The notes: generated from the sequence alone by a model not told the origin. Positions 26,648-37,691 are shown, numbered from the stretch's first letter. The stretch: DNA of 55,986 nucleotides from Chthoniobacterales bacterium (GCA_013821455.1 JACDGS010000026.1:1-55986), one strand, 5' to 3'. Made by a program: numbers and translations.

Positions 26648-26706
26648 CGCAACCCGGTTTTACTCAGCACGGGCGGTACAAAGCAAGCCAAAAAAAAGTC
26701 TTCTCG

Positions 26707-27114
26707 TTAGGCGTTAGGCTGTTTCACTTCGAGCACCGGCAGCGGGAAACGCAGCTTGAGCTCGTCGCCCAGATAAATTTCCACGTGATGCAGACCGAAT
26801 TGTTGGAACTGCACTCCGCCGAAGTAGTGGACGTTCGTCGCGTGGCCTTCCATTTCCTTGAGCGCAAATTCTACTTCGGCTTGCGCGAGAGTTTGCGTGT
26901 CGTCGGGTCCGACAATCTTCGAGCGCTGACGAAATTTCCCCGAGCCACTGCACCAGCGGGTCCAGATGCAGAGGCGCATATAATTAACCGGCAGTTTCGG
27001 TGTCGGGATGACGTTGAGCACACCGACAAGGGTCTGCATGCCGTTGAATTCGCAGCGCACATCTTCGCAGAGCACGCAGCTCTGCAGATCGGGTAGGATA
27101 GTCTCTTCGGTCAC
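26707..27114 (-). CDS. DUF6941-like protein
   Basis: 135 residues, soluble, no signal. The opening (LPDLQSCVLCEDVRCEFNGM followed by QTLVGVLNVI) and the C-terminal half (FGGVQFQQFGLHHVEIYLGD) resemble DUF6941-type proteins, whose role is unknown. The stop codon lies within a tandem double copy of the CCTAACG motif (26705-26718), which also encodes the last residues PNA. Lies 27 bases downstream of uppP on the same strand. Confidence 0.6.
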   Translation of the reverse strand: MTEETILPDLQSCVLCEDVRCEFNGMQTLVGVLNVIPTPKLPVNYMRLCIWTRWCSGSGKFRQRSKIVGPDDTQTLAQAEVEFALKEMEGHATNVHYFGGVQFQQFGLHHVEIYLGDELKLRFPLPVLEVKQPNA

Positions 27115-27141
27115 GACGGTGGGACTGTAGCTGCTTTGTTC

Positions 27142-28008
27142 TCAGCGGCCAATGAGCCCGCGACTGAGCGCGAAAAGAAGCGCGGCGCCGAGCACGATTC
27201 GATAAATGGCGAACGGCGTGAAGCCATGCCGCCGCACCCAGCGCAAAAACCACGCGACCACCGCAAAGGCCACGACAAACGCAACGCCAAAACCGATCGC
27301 CACAAGCAACCAGAGATGCGGAGTCATCGTTAGGGGAGCAATCGCCTCGGTGGGGTGATGGGGCTTGAGCGTCTTCAGCAAGTCGTAACCCGTCGCGGCG
27401 AACATCGTGGGGATGGAGAGGAAAAAGGAAAACTCCAGCGCCGCCTCGCGCGACAGGCCCGCGACCTGACCGGCCGCGATCGTGCACATGGAGCGCGAGG
27501 TTCCCGGGAAAATGGCGGAGAGCGTTTGCACGGCGCCGATCCAGATCGCAGTCGGCAGCGAAACCTGCTCCATCCTTTCGACTCGCGGCCTAACGAACAA
27601 AGCATCAACCACCCACATCACGATGCCGCCGATGAGCAGCGCGATGGCCATGACCCAGAGATTCTCCAGGTTTTTCCCGATCAGCTTGGTCAGCAAAAAG
27701 GCCGGCACCGCGGTGACAACAAAGGCGACAAAAACGAGGCCGAGCGGATGGGTGAGAAAAGTGCGATCGCCGGTTTCTCCTTTGGGAAACGTCCCGAGGA
27801 ACTTTAGGATGCGCCGCCAGAAATAAGCGGTCAGCGCAAGGATCGCGCCGAGCTGGATGACAATGCTGTACATCTTCCAAAAACCACTCTGCAGATCGAG
27901 GCCGAGGAGCGCCTCCGCGATGCGCAGATGCGCTGTGGAACTGACCGGTAGAAATTCAGTCAAGCCCTCGATCACGCCGAGGAAAACCGAGACGAGATAG
28001 TCGTTCAT
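27142..28008 (-). CDS. uppP: Undecaprenyl-diphosphatase
   Basis: 288 residues with about eight transmembrane helices. The two BacA/UppP active-site motifs are present: GVIEGLTEFLPVSSTAHLRI near the N-terminus and IFPGTSRSMCTIAAGQVAGL in the middle. It dephosphorylates undecaprenyl diphosphate outside the inner membrane, recycling the lipid carrier that UppS makes. It is 25 bases downstream of the PII gene. Confidence 0.96.
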   Translation of the reverse strand: MNDYLVSVFLGVIEGLTEFLPVSSTAHLRIAEALLGLDLQSGFWKMYSIVIQLGAILALTAYFWRRILKFLGTFPKGETGDRTFLTHPLGLVFVAFVVTAVPAFLLTKLIGKNLENLWVMAIALLIGGIVMWVVDALFVRPRVERMEQVSLPTAIWIGAVQTLSAIFPGTSRSMCTIAAGQVAGLSREAALEFSFFLSIPTMFAATGYDLLKTLKPHHPTEAIAPLTMTPHLWLLVAIGFGVAFVVAFAVVAWFLRWVRRHGFTPFAIYRIVLGAALLFALSRGLIGR

Positions 28009-28033
28009 CTTTGCCTAACGAGTAAAGGAGTGA

Positions 28034-28381
<348 letters not shown>

Positions 28382-28486
28382 CTAGAACCCGCCGACTAAA
28401 GCGCAAGAAATCGGTTTTGACTTGTCTTTGTGTCGGCCATCCATGCAGGATAGCGAACCACTCATGGCCGCTCAGGCTTATCTCTT

Positions 28487-29635
28487 ATGAAACACTCACG
28501 CTCATCACAGACTGGCCTTTTCCATCCCGCGCGCTTTTTCACCAATGCTTCGAGGTGCTTTCTCGTCGCCGCGAGTCTTGCTCTGATCGTGGAGCCGGTC
28601 GCGGCTGCTGCGCGCTTTATCGTTTCCGGCAGCCTAACGAGTGCGCGTTCCTCGCACACGGCGACTTTGTTGCTGGATGGCCGTGTGCTTGTCGCGGGCG
28701 GGACGGTTTTCCCGCACGCCCTGCATAGCGCGGAGATTTACGATCCTGCCACTAAAACCTGGAGTGCCACAGGCAGCATGCTCTTTTCGCGGACAAACCA
28801 AATAGCCGTTCTTCTGCCAAACGGAAAAGTCCTGGTTGCCACCGGCGCGACTTCGCCCGCAGGTTACTTGAGCGCGGAGTTATACGATCCTGCTACCGGC
28901 GTTTGGAGTGCTACCGGTAATATGATGGTCGATCGCCGGCATGCGGCTGCGACATTGCTCGCGGACGGCCGGGTGCTCGTCGCCGGCGGATACGATCGCA
29001 CCGGAACAGGGCTGACCTCCGCGGAAATCTACGATCCGGCGACCGCGAGTTGGAGCTTTACCGATAAGCTCAATCGATCTCGCTATGATTTCACTCTGAC
29101 CCTGCTCTCCAGCGGCGACGTCCTGGCGACCGGGGGAAGTCAGGTTTATTCCGAAACAGAGTTATACCATACCGTCACCGCGACTTGGACTTTGACTGGG
29201 AAGCTAAACACCGCGCTCTCCCTTTCGGTTACGGCATTGCTTGTCGATGGCACTGTTCTCAACGCCGGTGGCTTTAGTCAGTCCAATACGTCGTCGGCGG
29301 AAAGCGAAGTTTACGATGAGCAAACGGGCGATTGGACCTTAACGGATAGCCTGGCCATAGGCCGGCACTTCCACGCGGGCGCGTTGCTGCCCAACGGCCA
29401 GGTCCTTGTCACTGGTGGGCAAACCTTAACCACGTGTGGAATCACCAGCGCCGAACTGTTTCAATCCTCGACGAAGACGTGGGTGAGTGCGGGAAATATG
29501 CGTTATCGACGCGAGCTGCACACCGCGACACTCCTGCTTGATGGCAGCGTTCTTATTGCTGGCGGCATCTACCTGGATGAAAACGTCTCGAGGCAGCGGT
29601 CGGTCTTACCGACGGAGATATATACTTCTCGTTAG
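28487..29635 (+). CDS. Secreted Kelch-repeat protein
   Basis: 382 residues. N-terminal signal (LVAASLALIVEPVAAAA), then about six Kelch motifs of the type HTATLLLDGRVLVAGG...SAEIYDPATKTWSATGSM, predicting a beta-propeller. There is no sign of the galactose oxidase copper ligands, so an enzyme call would be unsupported. The copy of GCCTAACGA at 28632 encodes LTS at the start of the first repeat. Stand-alone gene, divergent from glnB. Confidence 0.87.
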   Translation: MKHSRSSQTGLFHPARFFTNASRCFLVAASLALIVEPVAAAARFIVSGSLTSARSSHTATLLLDGRVLVAGGTVFPHALHSAEIYDPATKTWSATGSMLFSRTNQIAVLLPNGKVLVATGATSPAGYLSAELYDPATGVWSATGNMMVDRRHAAATLLADGRVLVAGGYDRTGTGLTSAEIYDPATASWSFTDKLNRSRYDFTLTLLSSGDVLATGGSQVYSETELYHTVTATWTLTGKLNTALSLSVTALLVDGTVLNAGGFSQSNTSSAESEVYDEQTGDWTLTDSLAIGRHFHAGALLPNGQVLVTGGQTLTTCGITSAELFQSSTKTWVSAGNMRYRRELHTATLLLDGSVLIAGGIYLDENVSRQRSVLPTEIYTSR

Positions 29636-29691
29636 TTAGAGGGGCGGAAGTGTCGCGCGACTTCGGTTCCCAGCCCGGATAGGAAAGACGT

Positions 29692-29720
29692 GTCATCCCG
29701 AGCGAAGCGAGGGACCCCTC
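29692..29720. repeat. Single-arm copy of the GTCATCC-GAGC repeat
   Basis: GTCATCCCGAGCGAAGCGAG then GGACCCC, one arm only, between the convergent Kelch and gmd genes. Confidence 0.6.
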
Positions 29721-29760
29721 CTGCCAAAGAGGACGATCTCCCAGCCTAAGACTAACTATC

Positions 29761-30759
29761 TCACTCGACCTCGGGTCCGAGAGCAGCCAATTCCGCTTCC
29801 ACCATTTCACGGACTAATCCGGAGAACGAAGTCTGCCCTTCCCAGCCCAAAACACGCTCTATTTTCTCCGGTGAACCTACAAGCCTGTTAGGCTCGTTAG
29901 GCCGCTCAAAGGCGGGGTTGTGCTTCACGTGTTTCTCCCAAGGCAAATCTACGACCGCGAACGCCTCCTCGACAAAGTCCTGCACCGAATGAGTGACTCC
30001 CGTCGCGACCACATAGTCATCCGGCTCATTATGTTGCAGCATGAGCCACATCGCCTCGACATAGTCGAGAGCATAACCCCAATCACGCCGCGCCGAAGTA
30101 TTCCCCAGCACTAACTCATGCTCCAAGCCGCGACTAATCCGCGCGACCGCGCGCGCGATCTTGCGCGTGACGAAATTCTCGCCCCGCCGCGGAGACTCAT
30201 GGTTATAAAGAATCCCATTACAAACGAAGAGTCCGTAAGCCTGCCGATAGACCCGCGCCAACTGCGTCGCAAAAGCCTTCGCACACCCATACGGACTGGT
30301 TGGCCGGAGCGCGGTCTCCTCCGTCTGCGGCGACTCGTTAGGCGCGCCGAAAATCTCCGAGCTGGAAGCGTGATAGAAGCGCAGCGGCTGCTTCTGATCG
30401 CGCGAGATTTCTAGCAAGCGCAAAGTCGCCATCGCGACTTCTTCCGAAGTCGATTCCGGAATTTCGAAACTTAGTCCCACATGGCTCTGACCCGCGAGAT
30501 GATAAACTTCCGCCGGCTCAACCTGCGAAAAAATGCGCCGCAAAGTCGTCCCATCGGATAGGTCGCCGTAGTGGAGGAAAAGCCGGCTTCCATAGACTGA
30601 CTCATCCGCGCGCAGATGCTCGATGCGCGAGCGCACGACATTACTCGTGCGCCTAACGACACCATGAACAGAGTAGCCTTTACCGAGGAGTAACTCCGCG
30701 AGATAGGAACCATCCTGTCCGGTGATGCCGGTGATAAGGGCGCGTTTCGCTTCAGGCAT
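29761..30759 (-). CDS. gmd: GDP-mannose 4,6-dehydratase
   Basis: 332 residues, extended SDR fold. NAD(P) loop GITGQDGSYLAELLLGKGY, the Gmd marker VVRRTSNVVRSRIEHL, GDLSDGTTL, YHLAGQSHVGLSFE, Ser-Ser-Glu at ASSSEIFG, and catalytic SPYGCAKAFA (Tyr, Lys). YNHESPRRGENFVTRKI is strongly diagnostic. It makes GDP-4-keto-6-deoxymannose for deoxysugars in surface glycans. The usual fucose synthase partner is not adjacent. Confidence 0.93.
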   Translation of the reverse strand: MPEAKRALITGITGQDGSYLAELLLGKGYSVHGVVRRTSNVVRSRIEHLRADESVYGSRLFLHYGDLSDGTTLRRIFSQVEPAEVYHLAGQSHVGLSFEIPESTSEEVAMATLRLLEISRDQKQPLRFYHASSSEIFGAPNESPQTEETALRPTSPYGCAKAFATQLARVYRQAYGLFVCNGILYNHESPRRGENFVTRKIARAVARISRGLEHELVLGNTSARRDWGYALDYVEAMWLMLQHNEPDDYVVATGVTHSVQDFVEEAFAVVDLPWEKHVKHNPAFERPNEPNRLVGSPEKIERVLGWEGQTSFSGLVREMVEAELAALGPEVE

Positions 30760-30841
30760 TACCGATCAATCCATGAAGCCGCTCTCGCGCACAAGCAGGA
30801 AAGTTAGATTATGCAGCGCTATTCTCGCGAACGGTTGGCTT

Positions 30842-30933
30842 GTCATCCTGAGCGGAGCGTAGCGGAGTCGAAGGATCCCGCCAACTTACCTTAAAGGTAT
30901 GTCACGGGATCCCTCGACTTCGCTCGGGATGAC
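30842..30933. repeat. REP-like inverted repeat, GGATCC subtype
   Basis: GTCATCCTGAGCGGAGCGTA through GTCGAAGGATCCCG, then CACGGGATCCCTCGACTTCG through CTCGGGATGAC. The most compact complete copy (92 bases), between the aldo/keto reductase and gmd genes. Confidence 0.85.
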
Positions 30934-31015
30934 TGGTAACCGCCCAGTATGACTCTAATCCCGCTTACGACCAGTGCCCCGTATTCTCAGAATCATAGGT
31001 ACCAGCATTTCACGC

Positions 31016-32002
31016 TCACCATGAGTAAGCCTCCGGTGCAGAACCGCCCGGACCCGGCCAAATCTCATCGAGCGATGAAAGCGTCTCCGGCGAAAGGCTG
31101 ATCTCGATGGAACGAAGAGATCCTGTTAGTTGCTCCATCGTCCGCGGACCAATGATCGGAGATGCCACCGCCGGGTTTTGCAGCAACCATGCGAGCGCGA
31201 TGTCAGCCGGACTTTCTCCCAGGTCGCGGGAGAGAGCTTCGTATTTCTCTAACTGTTCCCTCTTATCTGCGATGCGCTTCTCTACTTCCTCGCTGCCGCG
31301 GCGGCCTCCCGCTTGTTTCGCCAGCGCCCCGCCGAGCAATCCACCCGCCAGCGGACTCCATGGAATGACACCCAGCCCATAGTGCAAACAGGCCGGTAGC
31401 ACTTCCAATTCTACCGTCCGTTGTTCCAAATTGTAATGACTCTGCTCACTAACGAGACCTGGAAAATGCCGCTGCGCTGCGACTTGCTGAGCGGTGGCTA
31501 TATCCCAGCCCGCGAAGTTACTCGATCCGACGTAGATAACCTTCCCCTGGCGCACGAGTGTCTCCATCGCTTCCCAGATTTCGTCGAACGGACAAGTCCT
31601 GTCGATATGATGCATCTGATAAAGGTCGAGATACTCAGTCTGCAAACGCCGGAGGCTATTCTCGCAGCAAAGGATAATTTTTCGCGCCGATAAGCCGTGA
31701 CCCAAATTTGGATCAATCATATTAGCGAGCTGCATGTTCCCATAGACCTTGGTCGCGAGCACAACGCTTTCCCTCCGCCGTCCGCCTTGGGCAAACCAGC
31801 GTCCTAGAATTTTCTCCGTGACGCCTTCCCCCGGTTCCCAACCATAGACATCCGCGGTATCGAAGAAATTGATGCCTAACTCCAAGGCCTTATCCATAAT
31901 CGCGAAGCTCTCCTGCTCCGTGGTGTGTGGCCCGAAGTTCATCGTGCCGAGACAAAGACGTGAAATTCTAAGTCCGCTTCGTCCGAGGTGCGTGTATTTC
32001 AT
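31016..32002 (-). CDS. Aldo/keto reductase
   Basis: 328 residues from ATG 32002 (MKYTHLGRSGLRISRLCLGT), preferred over an upstream in-frame start without similarity. The catalytic tetrad is in place: Asp and Tyr in FFDTADVYG, Lys in VLATKVYG, His in LYQMHHID. The NADPH-binding C-terminus (ASPIIGPRTMEQLTGSLRSI) is typical of the YajO/Tas group. It reduces carbonyl compounds with NADPH; substrate unknown. Confidence 0.92.
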   Translation of the reverse strand: MKYTHLGRSGLRISRLCLGTMNFGPHTTEQESFAIMDKALELGINFFDTADVYGWEPGEGVTEKILGRWFAQGGRRRESVVLATKVYGNMQLANMIDPNLGHGLSARKIILCCENSLRRLQTEYLDLYQMHHIDRTCPFDEIWEAMETLVRQGKVIYVGSSNFAGWDIATAQQVAAQRHFPGLVSEQSHYNLEQRTVELEVLPACLHYGLGVIPWSPLAGGLLGGALAKQAGGRRGSEEVEKRIADKREQLEKYEALSRDLGESPADIALAWLLQNPAVASPIIGPRTMEQLTGSLRSIEISLSPETLSSLDEIWPGPGGSAPEAYSW

Positions 32003-32116
32003 CGTGCTAACATTACACGAGTAGGAAAGAATCCGCCCCGGCTTTCTCAAAAGCCGGTGCCGTCAGAAGAAGATATTTTGCTTAACGATGAGACGACGTA
32101 ACTGGCTACATCCCTT

Positions 32117-32237
32117 GTCATCCTGAACCGGGGAAGCGCGGTGAAGGACCCCACAATTGTAACTGAACGTTTCGGATAAAACTGGCCGCCAAATTGCATA
32201 GAGGGGTCCTTCGCCGTCTCCGCGGCTCAGGATGACA
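32117..32237. repeat. REP-like inverted repeat, GGACCC subtype
   Basis: GTCATCCTGAACCGGGGAAG with GAAGGACCCC, and GGGGTCCTTCGCCGTCTCCG with GGCTCAGGATGAC. It occupies most of the 307-bp gap 32003-32309 upstream of the aldo/keto reductase; nothing else is visible there. Confidence 0.8.
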
Positions 32238-32309
32238 ACGCTGCGCGATTACGCTTCTGACTAACCACCGACGACGTGGTTATCATCTAAGTCCGACCAG
32301 CTAGCCCGA

Positions 32310-32867
32310 TTAGTAAACGAAGGGGATAACTCTGTAAGTTTCGCGGGCGTATCTAACGTAGCGCTCCCCGAAGTTTGCGCGCAAAGCCATCTCCTCGACG
32401 TGAATCCGCCAGAGAAATGCCGCGCTGATCGGTATTAGAAGCGCCACCAGCGAGAAGAAGTTTTGGAAACAAAGAGCAAACCCGAGGAAGATCAGGAGCG
32501 AGCCGCTGTACGAAGGATGACGCACATAGCGATAAGGTCCAGTCGTGATCAACTGATGATCTTCGGCAATAGCTACATTCACGGTAAAGAAGCGACCGAG
32601 ATAAACGATCGCCCACCAGCGCAGGATCAGGCCGGCGGTGAAGAGACACAGTCCGACAAGATAACAAGACAAAGGATGTGGCATAAGTCCCTGCGGAAGC
32701 CGAGCGCGCAGCTCGAAGGCGAGGCAGAGGCTCAAGCCAATAACCAACCAAAGGAGAGGGAGCGTCGCGCGATCCTTTTTGCCTGAGTGAGAGCGCTTCG
32801 CGAGCGCAAGAGTCAGCTCGGAGCCAACCAATAACCCGCTTAAGACTGCGATATTGGGAAGGAACAT
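32310..32867 (-). CDS. Isoprenylcysteine methyltransferase-like (ICMT/PEMT) membrane protein
   Basis: 185 residues, about five transmembrane segments. The ICMT-family signature is intact: ITTGPYRYVRHPSYSGSLLI, then EEMALRANFGERYVRYARET. These enzymes use SAM to methylate small-molecule or lipid substrates; bacterial members have no prenylated protein substrate, so the target is unknown. Stand-alone gene. Confidence 0.85.
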   Translation of the reverse strand: MFLPNIAVLSGLLVGSELTLALAKRSHSGKKDRATLPLLWLVIGLSLCLAFELRARLPQGLMPHPLSCYLVGLCLFTAGLILRWWAIVYLGRFFTVNVAIAEDHQLITTGPYRYVRHPSYSGSLLIFLGFALCFQNFFSLVALLIPISAAFLWRIHVEEMALRANFGERYVRYARETYRVIPFVY

Positions 32868-33203
32868 GATGAGTTAGAAGCGATCATCCTACCCGGTGCA
32901 CGACTTATAACCCGGACAGGCGCAAACGAAAGATGCGCTTCGTGTCCAGACTTAGCGGCTGGGGGATTGTGCGCAAGGTAGCGGTTGGTGGATAGGTCGG
33001 AGAGTTAAAGCCATGGAGTGCGCGAGGTCTCCGGGAACAATGAAATGATTCGCGTGGCGCGAACGAGCATATGTTCCCGCTACCTTCATCACAAAAGATG
33101 TAACGCTGGTATACTCGGTAAATTGTGAGCCGCGATAAATTGCTCCGCCGCTCACAACATTGCCAACGTAATCCGCGGAGCCGCCCAGCGAAGAGGATCG
33201 GTT
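32868..33203. other. 336-bp region without a recognisable gene
   Basis: No open frame with coding character, no REP-like element, and no CCTAACG motif seen. It separates the 3' end of threonine synthase from the start of the ICMT-like gene and should contain the promoter of the latter. Confidence 0.5.
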
Positions 33204-34367
<1,164 letters not shown>

Positions 34368-34386
34368 GAGTTGGTAGATAGGATTG

Positions 34387-34481
34387 GTCCACAGATTTCG
34401 CAGATTTTCACAGATTAACCAAAAGGAAGAATCATTCCTTATCCTCTCCCTAATCTGTGTAAATCTGTGTAATCTGTGGAC
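34387..34481. repeat. ACAGATTTCGCAGATT palindromic repeat, copy 2
   Basis: GTCCACAGATTTCGCAGATT at the left and AATCTGTGTAAATCTGTGTA then ATCTGTGGAC at the right. Same family as 24157-24240. Sits in the divergent promoter region between thrC and the symporter gene. Confidence 0.85.
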
Positions 34482-34492
34482 GACATATCCGA

Positions 34493-35809
34493 ATGAAGTA
34501 TCGCCCGTCTCTTACTACGCAGATCATGCTCGGCCTGGTCGTCGGTGGATTTGTCGGCTGGCTCCGGCCGGACTGGGGTAACTCGGTTTATTTTCTGCGC
34601 GATATTTTTCTCAACCTCATCAAGTCAGTCATAGCGCCGCTCGTGTTCTCGACTCTGGTCGTTGGCATCGCGGGTGGCGGCGACCTGCGCAAGGTCGGGC
34701 GCATGGGTGTGAAGGCGCTGATTTATTTCGAGATCGTAACTACGGCTGCCCTCTTCATAGGTCTGGCGGTGGTAAATTTCACCAAGCCAGGCGTCGGTGT
34801 TGTCCTGGCTGCGAGTAACACAGGCATCATTCAGAAAATAGGACAGACTCATCCTAAGACGTTGATCGAAACCATCGTCCACGCTTTTCCCGCGAGCGTA
34901 GTGGAAGCGATGGTGCAGGGGGACGTGCTACAGATCGTTGCCTTCGCGGTGCTCTTCGCCATGGCTGTCTCTGCGGTGGGGGAGAAAGGCAAACCTATCC
35001 TGCGCGCGATGGAAAGTCTTTCGCAGGTCATGTTCAAATTCACTAACTACGTGATGATGTTCGCGCCGATAGGTGTCGGCGCGGCGATGGCACATACCAT
35101 CGGCTCGCAAGGACTAGGTGTCCTCACTCATCTCGGTAATTTGATTCTTTCACTCTACCTTGGATTAACTCTGTTCGTCGTCTTTGTTTTCGGCACGGTC
35201 ATTTTGCTCCTGCGCATTCCGCTGCGTCAGTTCGTTAGGGCGGTGCGCGAGCCGGCGGCGATTGCATTTGCTACCACGAGCAGTGAGTCAGCGTTACCGA
35301 AGGCGATGGAAGCGATGGAACGCTTCGGTGTGCCTCGACGCATTGTCGCGTTTGTTATGCCGACGGGCTATTCTTTTAACTTGGATGGCTCAACGCTCTA
35401 TCTCGCGCTCGCTGCGGTCTTTGTCGCGCAGGCGGCGGAAGGCACGACCGGGCAGCACCTCGGTTTCGGCCAACAGATCGTGATGATGCTAACTCTTATG
35501 ATCTCTTCGAAAGGCGTGGCCGCAGTGCCGAGGGCGTCGTTAGTTATTTTGCTTGCTACTTTGAATACCTTCCTTCCGGACGGGTTGGGTCCGATAGGGG
35601 TAGCAGTTATTTTTGGCGTGGATGAGCTGATGGATATGGGCAGGACATGCGTGAATCTTATCGGTAATTGCCTCGCGACCGTGGTGGTCGGGCGCTGGGA
35701 AGGGGAGTTCGACGAGAAACGCGCGCGTCTCTTTGGCACGGCCGAGGAAGCGCGCTTACACCGGGCAGAAGGCGACCCGGCTTTCGCGGAAGCGACCGTG
35801 CAAAGATAG
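34493..35809 (+). CDS. Dicarboxylate/amino acid:cation symporter (DAACS family)
   Basis: 438 residues, about eight transmembrane helices plus re-entrant loops. Family motifs: NLIKSVIAPLVFSTLVVGIA, the serine-rich loop AIAFATTSSESALPKAME, PTGYSFNLDGSTLYLALAAV and SSKGVAAVPRASLVIL. Uptake of glutamate, aspartate or C4-dicarboxylates with Na+ or H+ is expected; the exact substrate is not readable. The stop codon is directly followed by the next gene. Confidence 0.92.
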   Translation: MKYRPSLTTQIMLGLVVGGFVGWLRPDWGNSVYFLRDIFLNLIKSVIAPLVFSTLVVGIAGGGDLRKVGRMGVKALIYFEIVTTAALFIGLAVVNFTKPGVGVVLAASNTGIIQKIGQTHPKTLIETIVHAFPASVVEAMVQGDVLQIVAFAVLFAMAVSAVGEKGKPILRAMESLSQVMFKFTNYVMMFAPIGVGAAMAHTIGSQGLGVLTHLGNLILSLYLGLTLFVVFVFGTVILLLRIPLRQFVRAVREPAAIAFATTSSESALPKAMEAMERFGVPRRIVAFVMPTGYSFNLDGSTLYLALAAVFVAQAAEGTTGQHLGFGQQIVMMLTLMISSKGVAAVPRASLVILLATLNTFLPDGLGPIGVAVIFGVDELMDMGRTCVNLIGNCLATVVVGRWEGEFDEKRARLFGTAEEARLHRAEGDPAFAEATVQR

Positions 35810-36145
35810 GTGACTTGGGTGGATGAGTTTCATCATAGCGTCTATGTCATCCTGCTGGATGAGGCTGTGCTCAAACATCCATCAGTGCTTCGCCTGAATC
35901 GGAAACGCCATCCTTCGAAACCCTGCCTCTATGTCGGCATGACGGGCCTTCCGGTAGAGCATAGGTTCGAGAATCATAAGCATGGTTATAAGTCAGCCTG
36001 GGTGGTGAGGAAGTATGGCGTGCGTCTCCTACCTGAGCTCTTCGCCCACCTAAACCCGATGCCATTCGAAGCCGCGGTGCAGATGGAGATGGAATTGGCG
36101 GAGGATCTCCGGGCCGAGGGCTATACCGTAACCGGTGGAAAGTAG
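35810..36145 (+). CDS. GIY-YIG nuclease-like small protein
   Basis: 111 residues, GTG start immediately after the symporter stop (TAG GTG). VYVILL, then CLYVGMTGLPVEHRFENHKH, gives the 'Y-V-I ... Y-V-G' pair with downstream Arg and His seen in GIY-YIG endonuclease domains, and Glu71/Glu-rich helix AAVQMEMELAEDLRAEG could supply the metal ligand. Compact size suggests a stand-alone domain of the UPF0213 kind, but the insert between the two motif halves (KHPSVLRLNRKRHPSK) is unusual. Function inferred only. Confidence 0.55.
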   Translation: MTWVDEFHHSVYVILLDEAVLKHPSVLRLNRKRHPSKPCLYVGMTGLPVEHRFENHKHGYKSAWVVRKYGVRLLPELFAHLNPMPFEAAVQMEMELAEDLRAEGYTVTGGK

Positions 36146-36197
36146 TTGGACCGTAGCCTAACGAGTAAGGGAGCCGGGTCATCTCATAAACGGGGAA

Positions 36198-36321
36198 GGC
36201 GTGTCATCCCGAGCGGAGCGAGGGACCCCGCAAGCGTTTTTCCGGCGTTGTCTTCGAGCGAGAGTCTATGGGACGTTTGCGGGGTCCTTCGCCGCGCTGC
36301 GCCGGCTCAGGATGACACGCC
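36198..36321. repeat. REP-like inverted repeat, GGACCC subtype
   Basis: GGCGTGTCATCCCGAGCGGA with GAGGGACCCCGC, and GCGGGGTCCTTCGCCGCGCT with GGCTCAGGATGACACGCC. Nearly perfect ends of 12 or more bases, between convergent genes. Confidence 0.85.
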
Positions 36322-36343
36322 TTTTTTCTGTAGCGAGCTGCTT

Positions 36344-37657
36344 CTACTCAAAGATCTGGCCGTGATTGAATCGCCAAATACTGAAGATGTTCACGACTGC
36401 GGCGATGCCCAGTAGGATGCCGAGTGTCGGGAGCAATTCCAGCGTCGTGCAGTTAGCCCATAGGACTTGAAGAAATCCTTCGATCGACCAATAGACGATC
36501 GTGAGCTTACTCAGATGCTGAATGAACTCAGGCATCAAGCTGGTCGGAAACCAGGCGCCGCCAATGGCGCTCATGGTGAGAATAAGAAAAGTTCCCATGC
36601 CGTTAGCCGCGGTGGACGTTGGAGCAATCGCGGCGAGCAGCATTCCGAAAGCCACACACGCGCTCGAAGCAGCAAAACAGATAAGGATAAGATTGCCAAG
36701 GTTAGTCGTGATATCTATCCCAAAAAGGAAATGACCGGCGGTAAAGAGAGCGCCTAACTGCACCAGCCCGACCAGCATGCCAAAGAGATACTTACTCCAA
36801 AGGATATGTGTCCGACGCACCGGCGCGGAGAGGAGGCGCTGGTAAAGGCCTACTTTCTTTTCGTCGAAGAGCGAGGTAGCAGCGCCTGAGAGTGAGAAGA
36901 GAAGGAACATCATCGCCCAACCTCCCACGCTCCGTGTCGCCATCGGGCTCTTCACCTGCGCGCCTGTTACCTGCTCGGAATCGATCTTGATTAACTTATC
37001 AAGGAATGAGTTACCGGAGGTCGAGGACGCGCCGGTGTTTGTGGGCAGGGTGCCTTTGCTAATCCGCGCATAAGTCTCATTTGCGTCGCCACCAAAGGCT
37101 TTGGTGATCGCTTCGGCTAACGAGTGATTGAATTGATCGAGATTCGGCTGGCCGATCGCCTTTGACGCGCGCTTTTGCAGAGAGGCGAGGAATGCCTGCG
37201 GCGCCGAGGTGAAAATCGTCTTCTCCAGAAGCCCGCGGACGGTCTGAGTCTCGATCTCGTTGCGCGGATTCTCGAGGAACTTCAGCCTTACTCCGAAACG
37301 GTCATCACTCTCAGTGTCCGGCGGAAAGATCAGGGCAAAGCGGAGCGAGCCCGCGCGCAGGCGCTCGCGCACTTGCGCTTCGCTAAGAGGTTTCGATTCC
37401 TTCGCCTGAGTGTCCGTCGTGATGATTCTAAGTGCCTTTTCCTTTTGCAAAGCAGCGGTGATGGTGGCCGCGACCGGCGCATTCGTTTCGCTCACGACCG
37501 CGAGAGGAATTCCGCTCGGTCCGTCTCCGCTCACGCCAAAAACGTGGCCGAAGATATAGATCAACACGATTGGCACGAGGAAGGTGAGCGAAAGTCCGGA
37601 TTTATCTCGGAGAAAGCGACGAACTTCGCCTTCAAGAAGGATGAAAATAGTACGCAT
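36344..37657 (-). CDS. ABC-2 type transporter permease
   Basis: 437 residues. One N-terminal transmembrane helix (LSLTFLVPIVLIYIFGHVFG), a large extracytoplasmic loop (45-240), then five C-terminal helices starting at GGWAMMFLLFSLSGAATSLF. The motif DEKKVGLYQRLLSAPVRRTH is the typical coupling region of NatB/YhfE-like ABC-2 permeases. Works with the ATPase encoded 34 bases upstream. Substrate unknown; export of a drug, lipid or Na+ are possibilities in the family. Confidence 0.9.
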   Translation of the reverse strand: MRTIFILLEGEVRRFLRDKSGLSLTFLVPIVLIYIFGHVFGVSGDGPSGIPLAVVSETNAPVAATITAALQKEKALRIITTDTQAKESKPLSEAQVRERLRAGSLRFALIFPPDTESDDRFGVRLKFLENPRNEIETQTVRGLLEKTIFTSAPQAFLASLQKRASKAIGQPNLDQFNHSLAEAITKAFGGDANETYARISKGTLPTNTGASSTSGNSFLDKLIKIDSEQVTGAQVKSPMATRSVGGWAMMFLLFSLSGAATSLFDEKKVGLYQRLLSAPVRRTHILWSKYLFGMLVGLVQLGALFTAGHFLFGIDITTNLGNLILICFAASSACVAFGMLLAAIAPTSTAANGMGTFLILTMSAIGGAWFPTSLMPEFIQHLSKLTIVYWSIEGFLQVLWANCTTLELLPTLGILLGIAAVVNIFSIWRFNHGQIFE

Positions 37658-37691
37658 GAAGTCCTTTATTCGTTAGGCGTAGGCTCTTACG

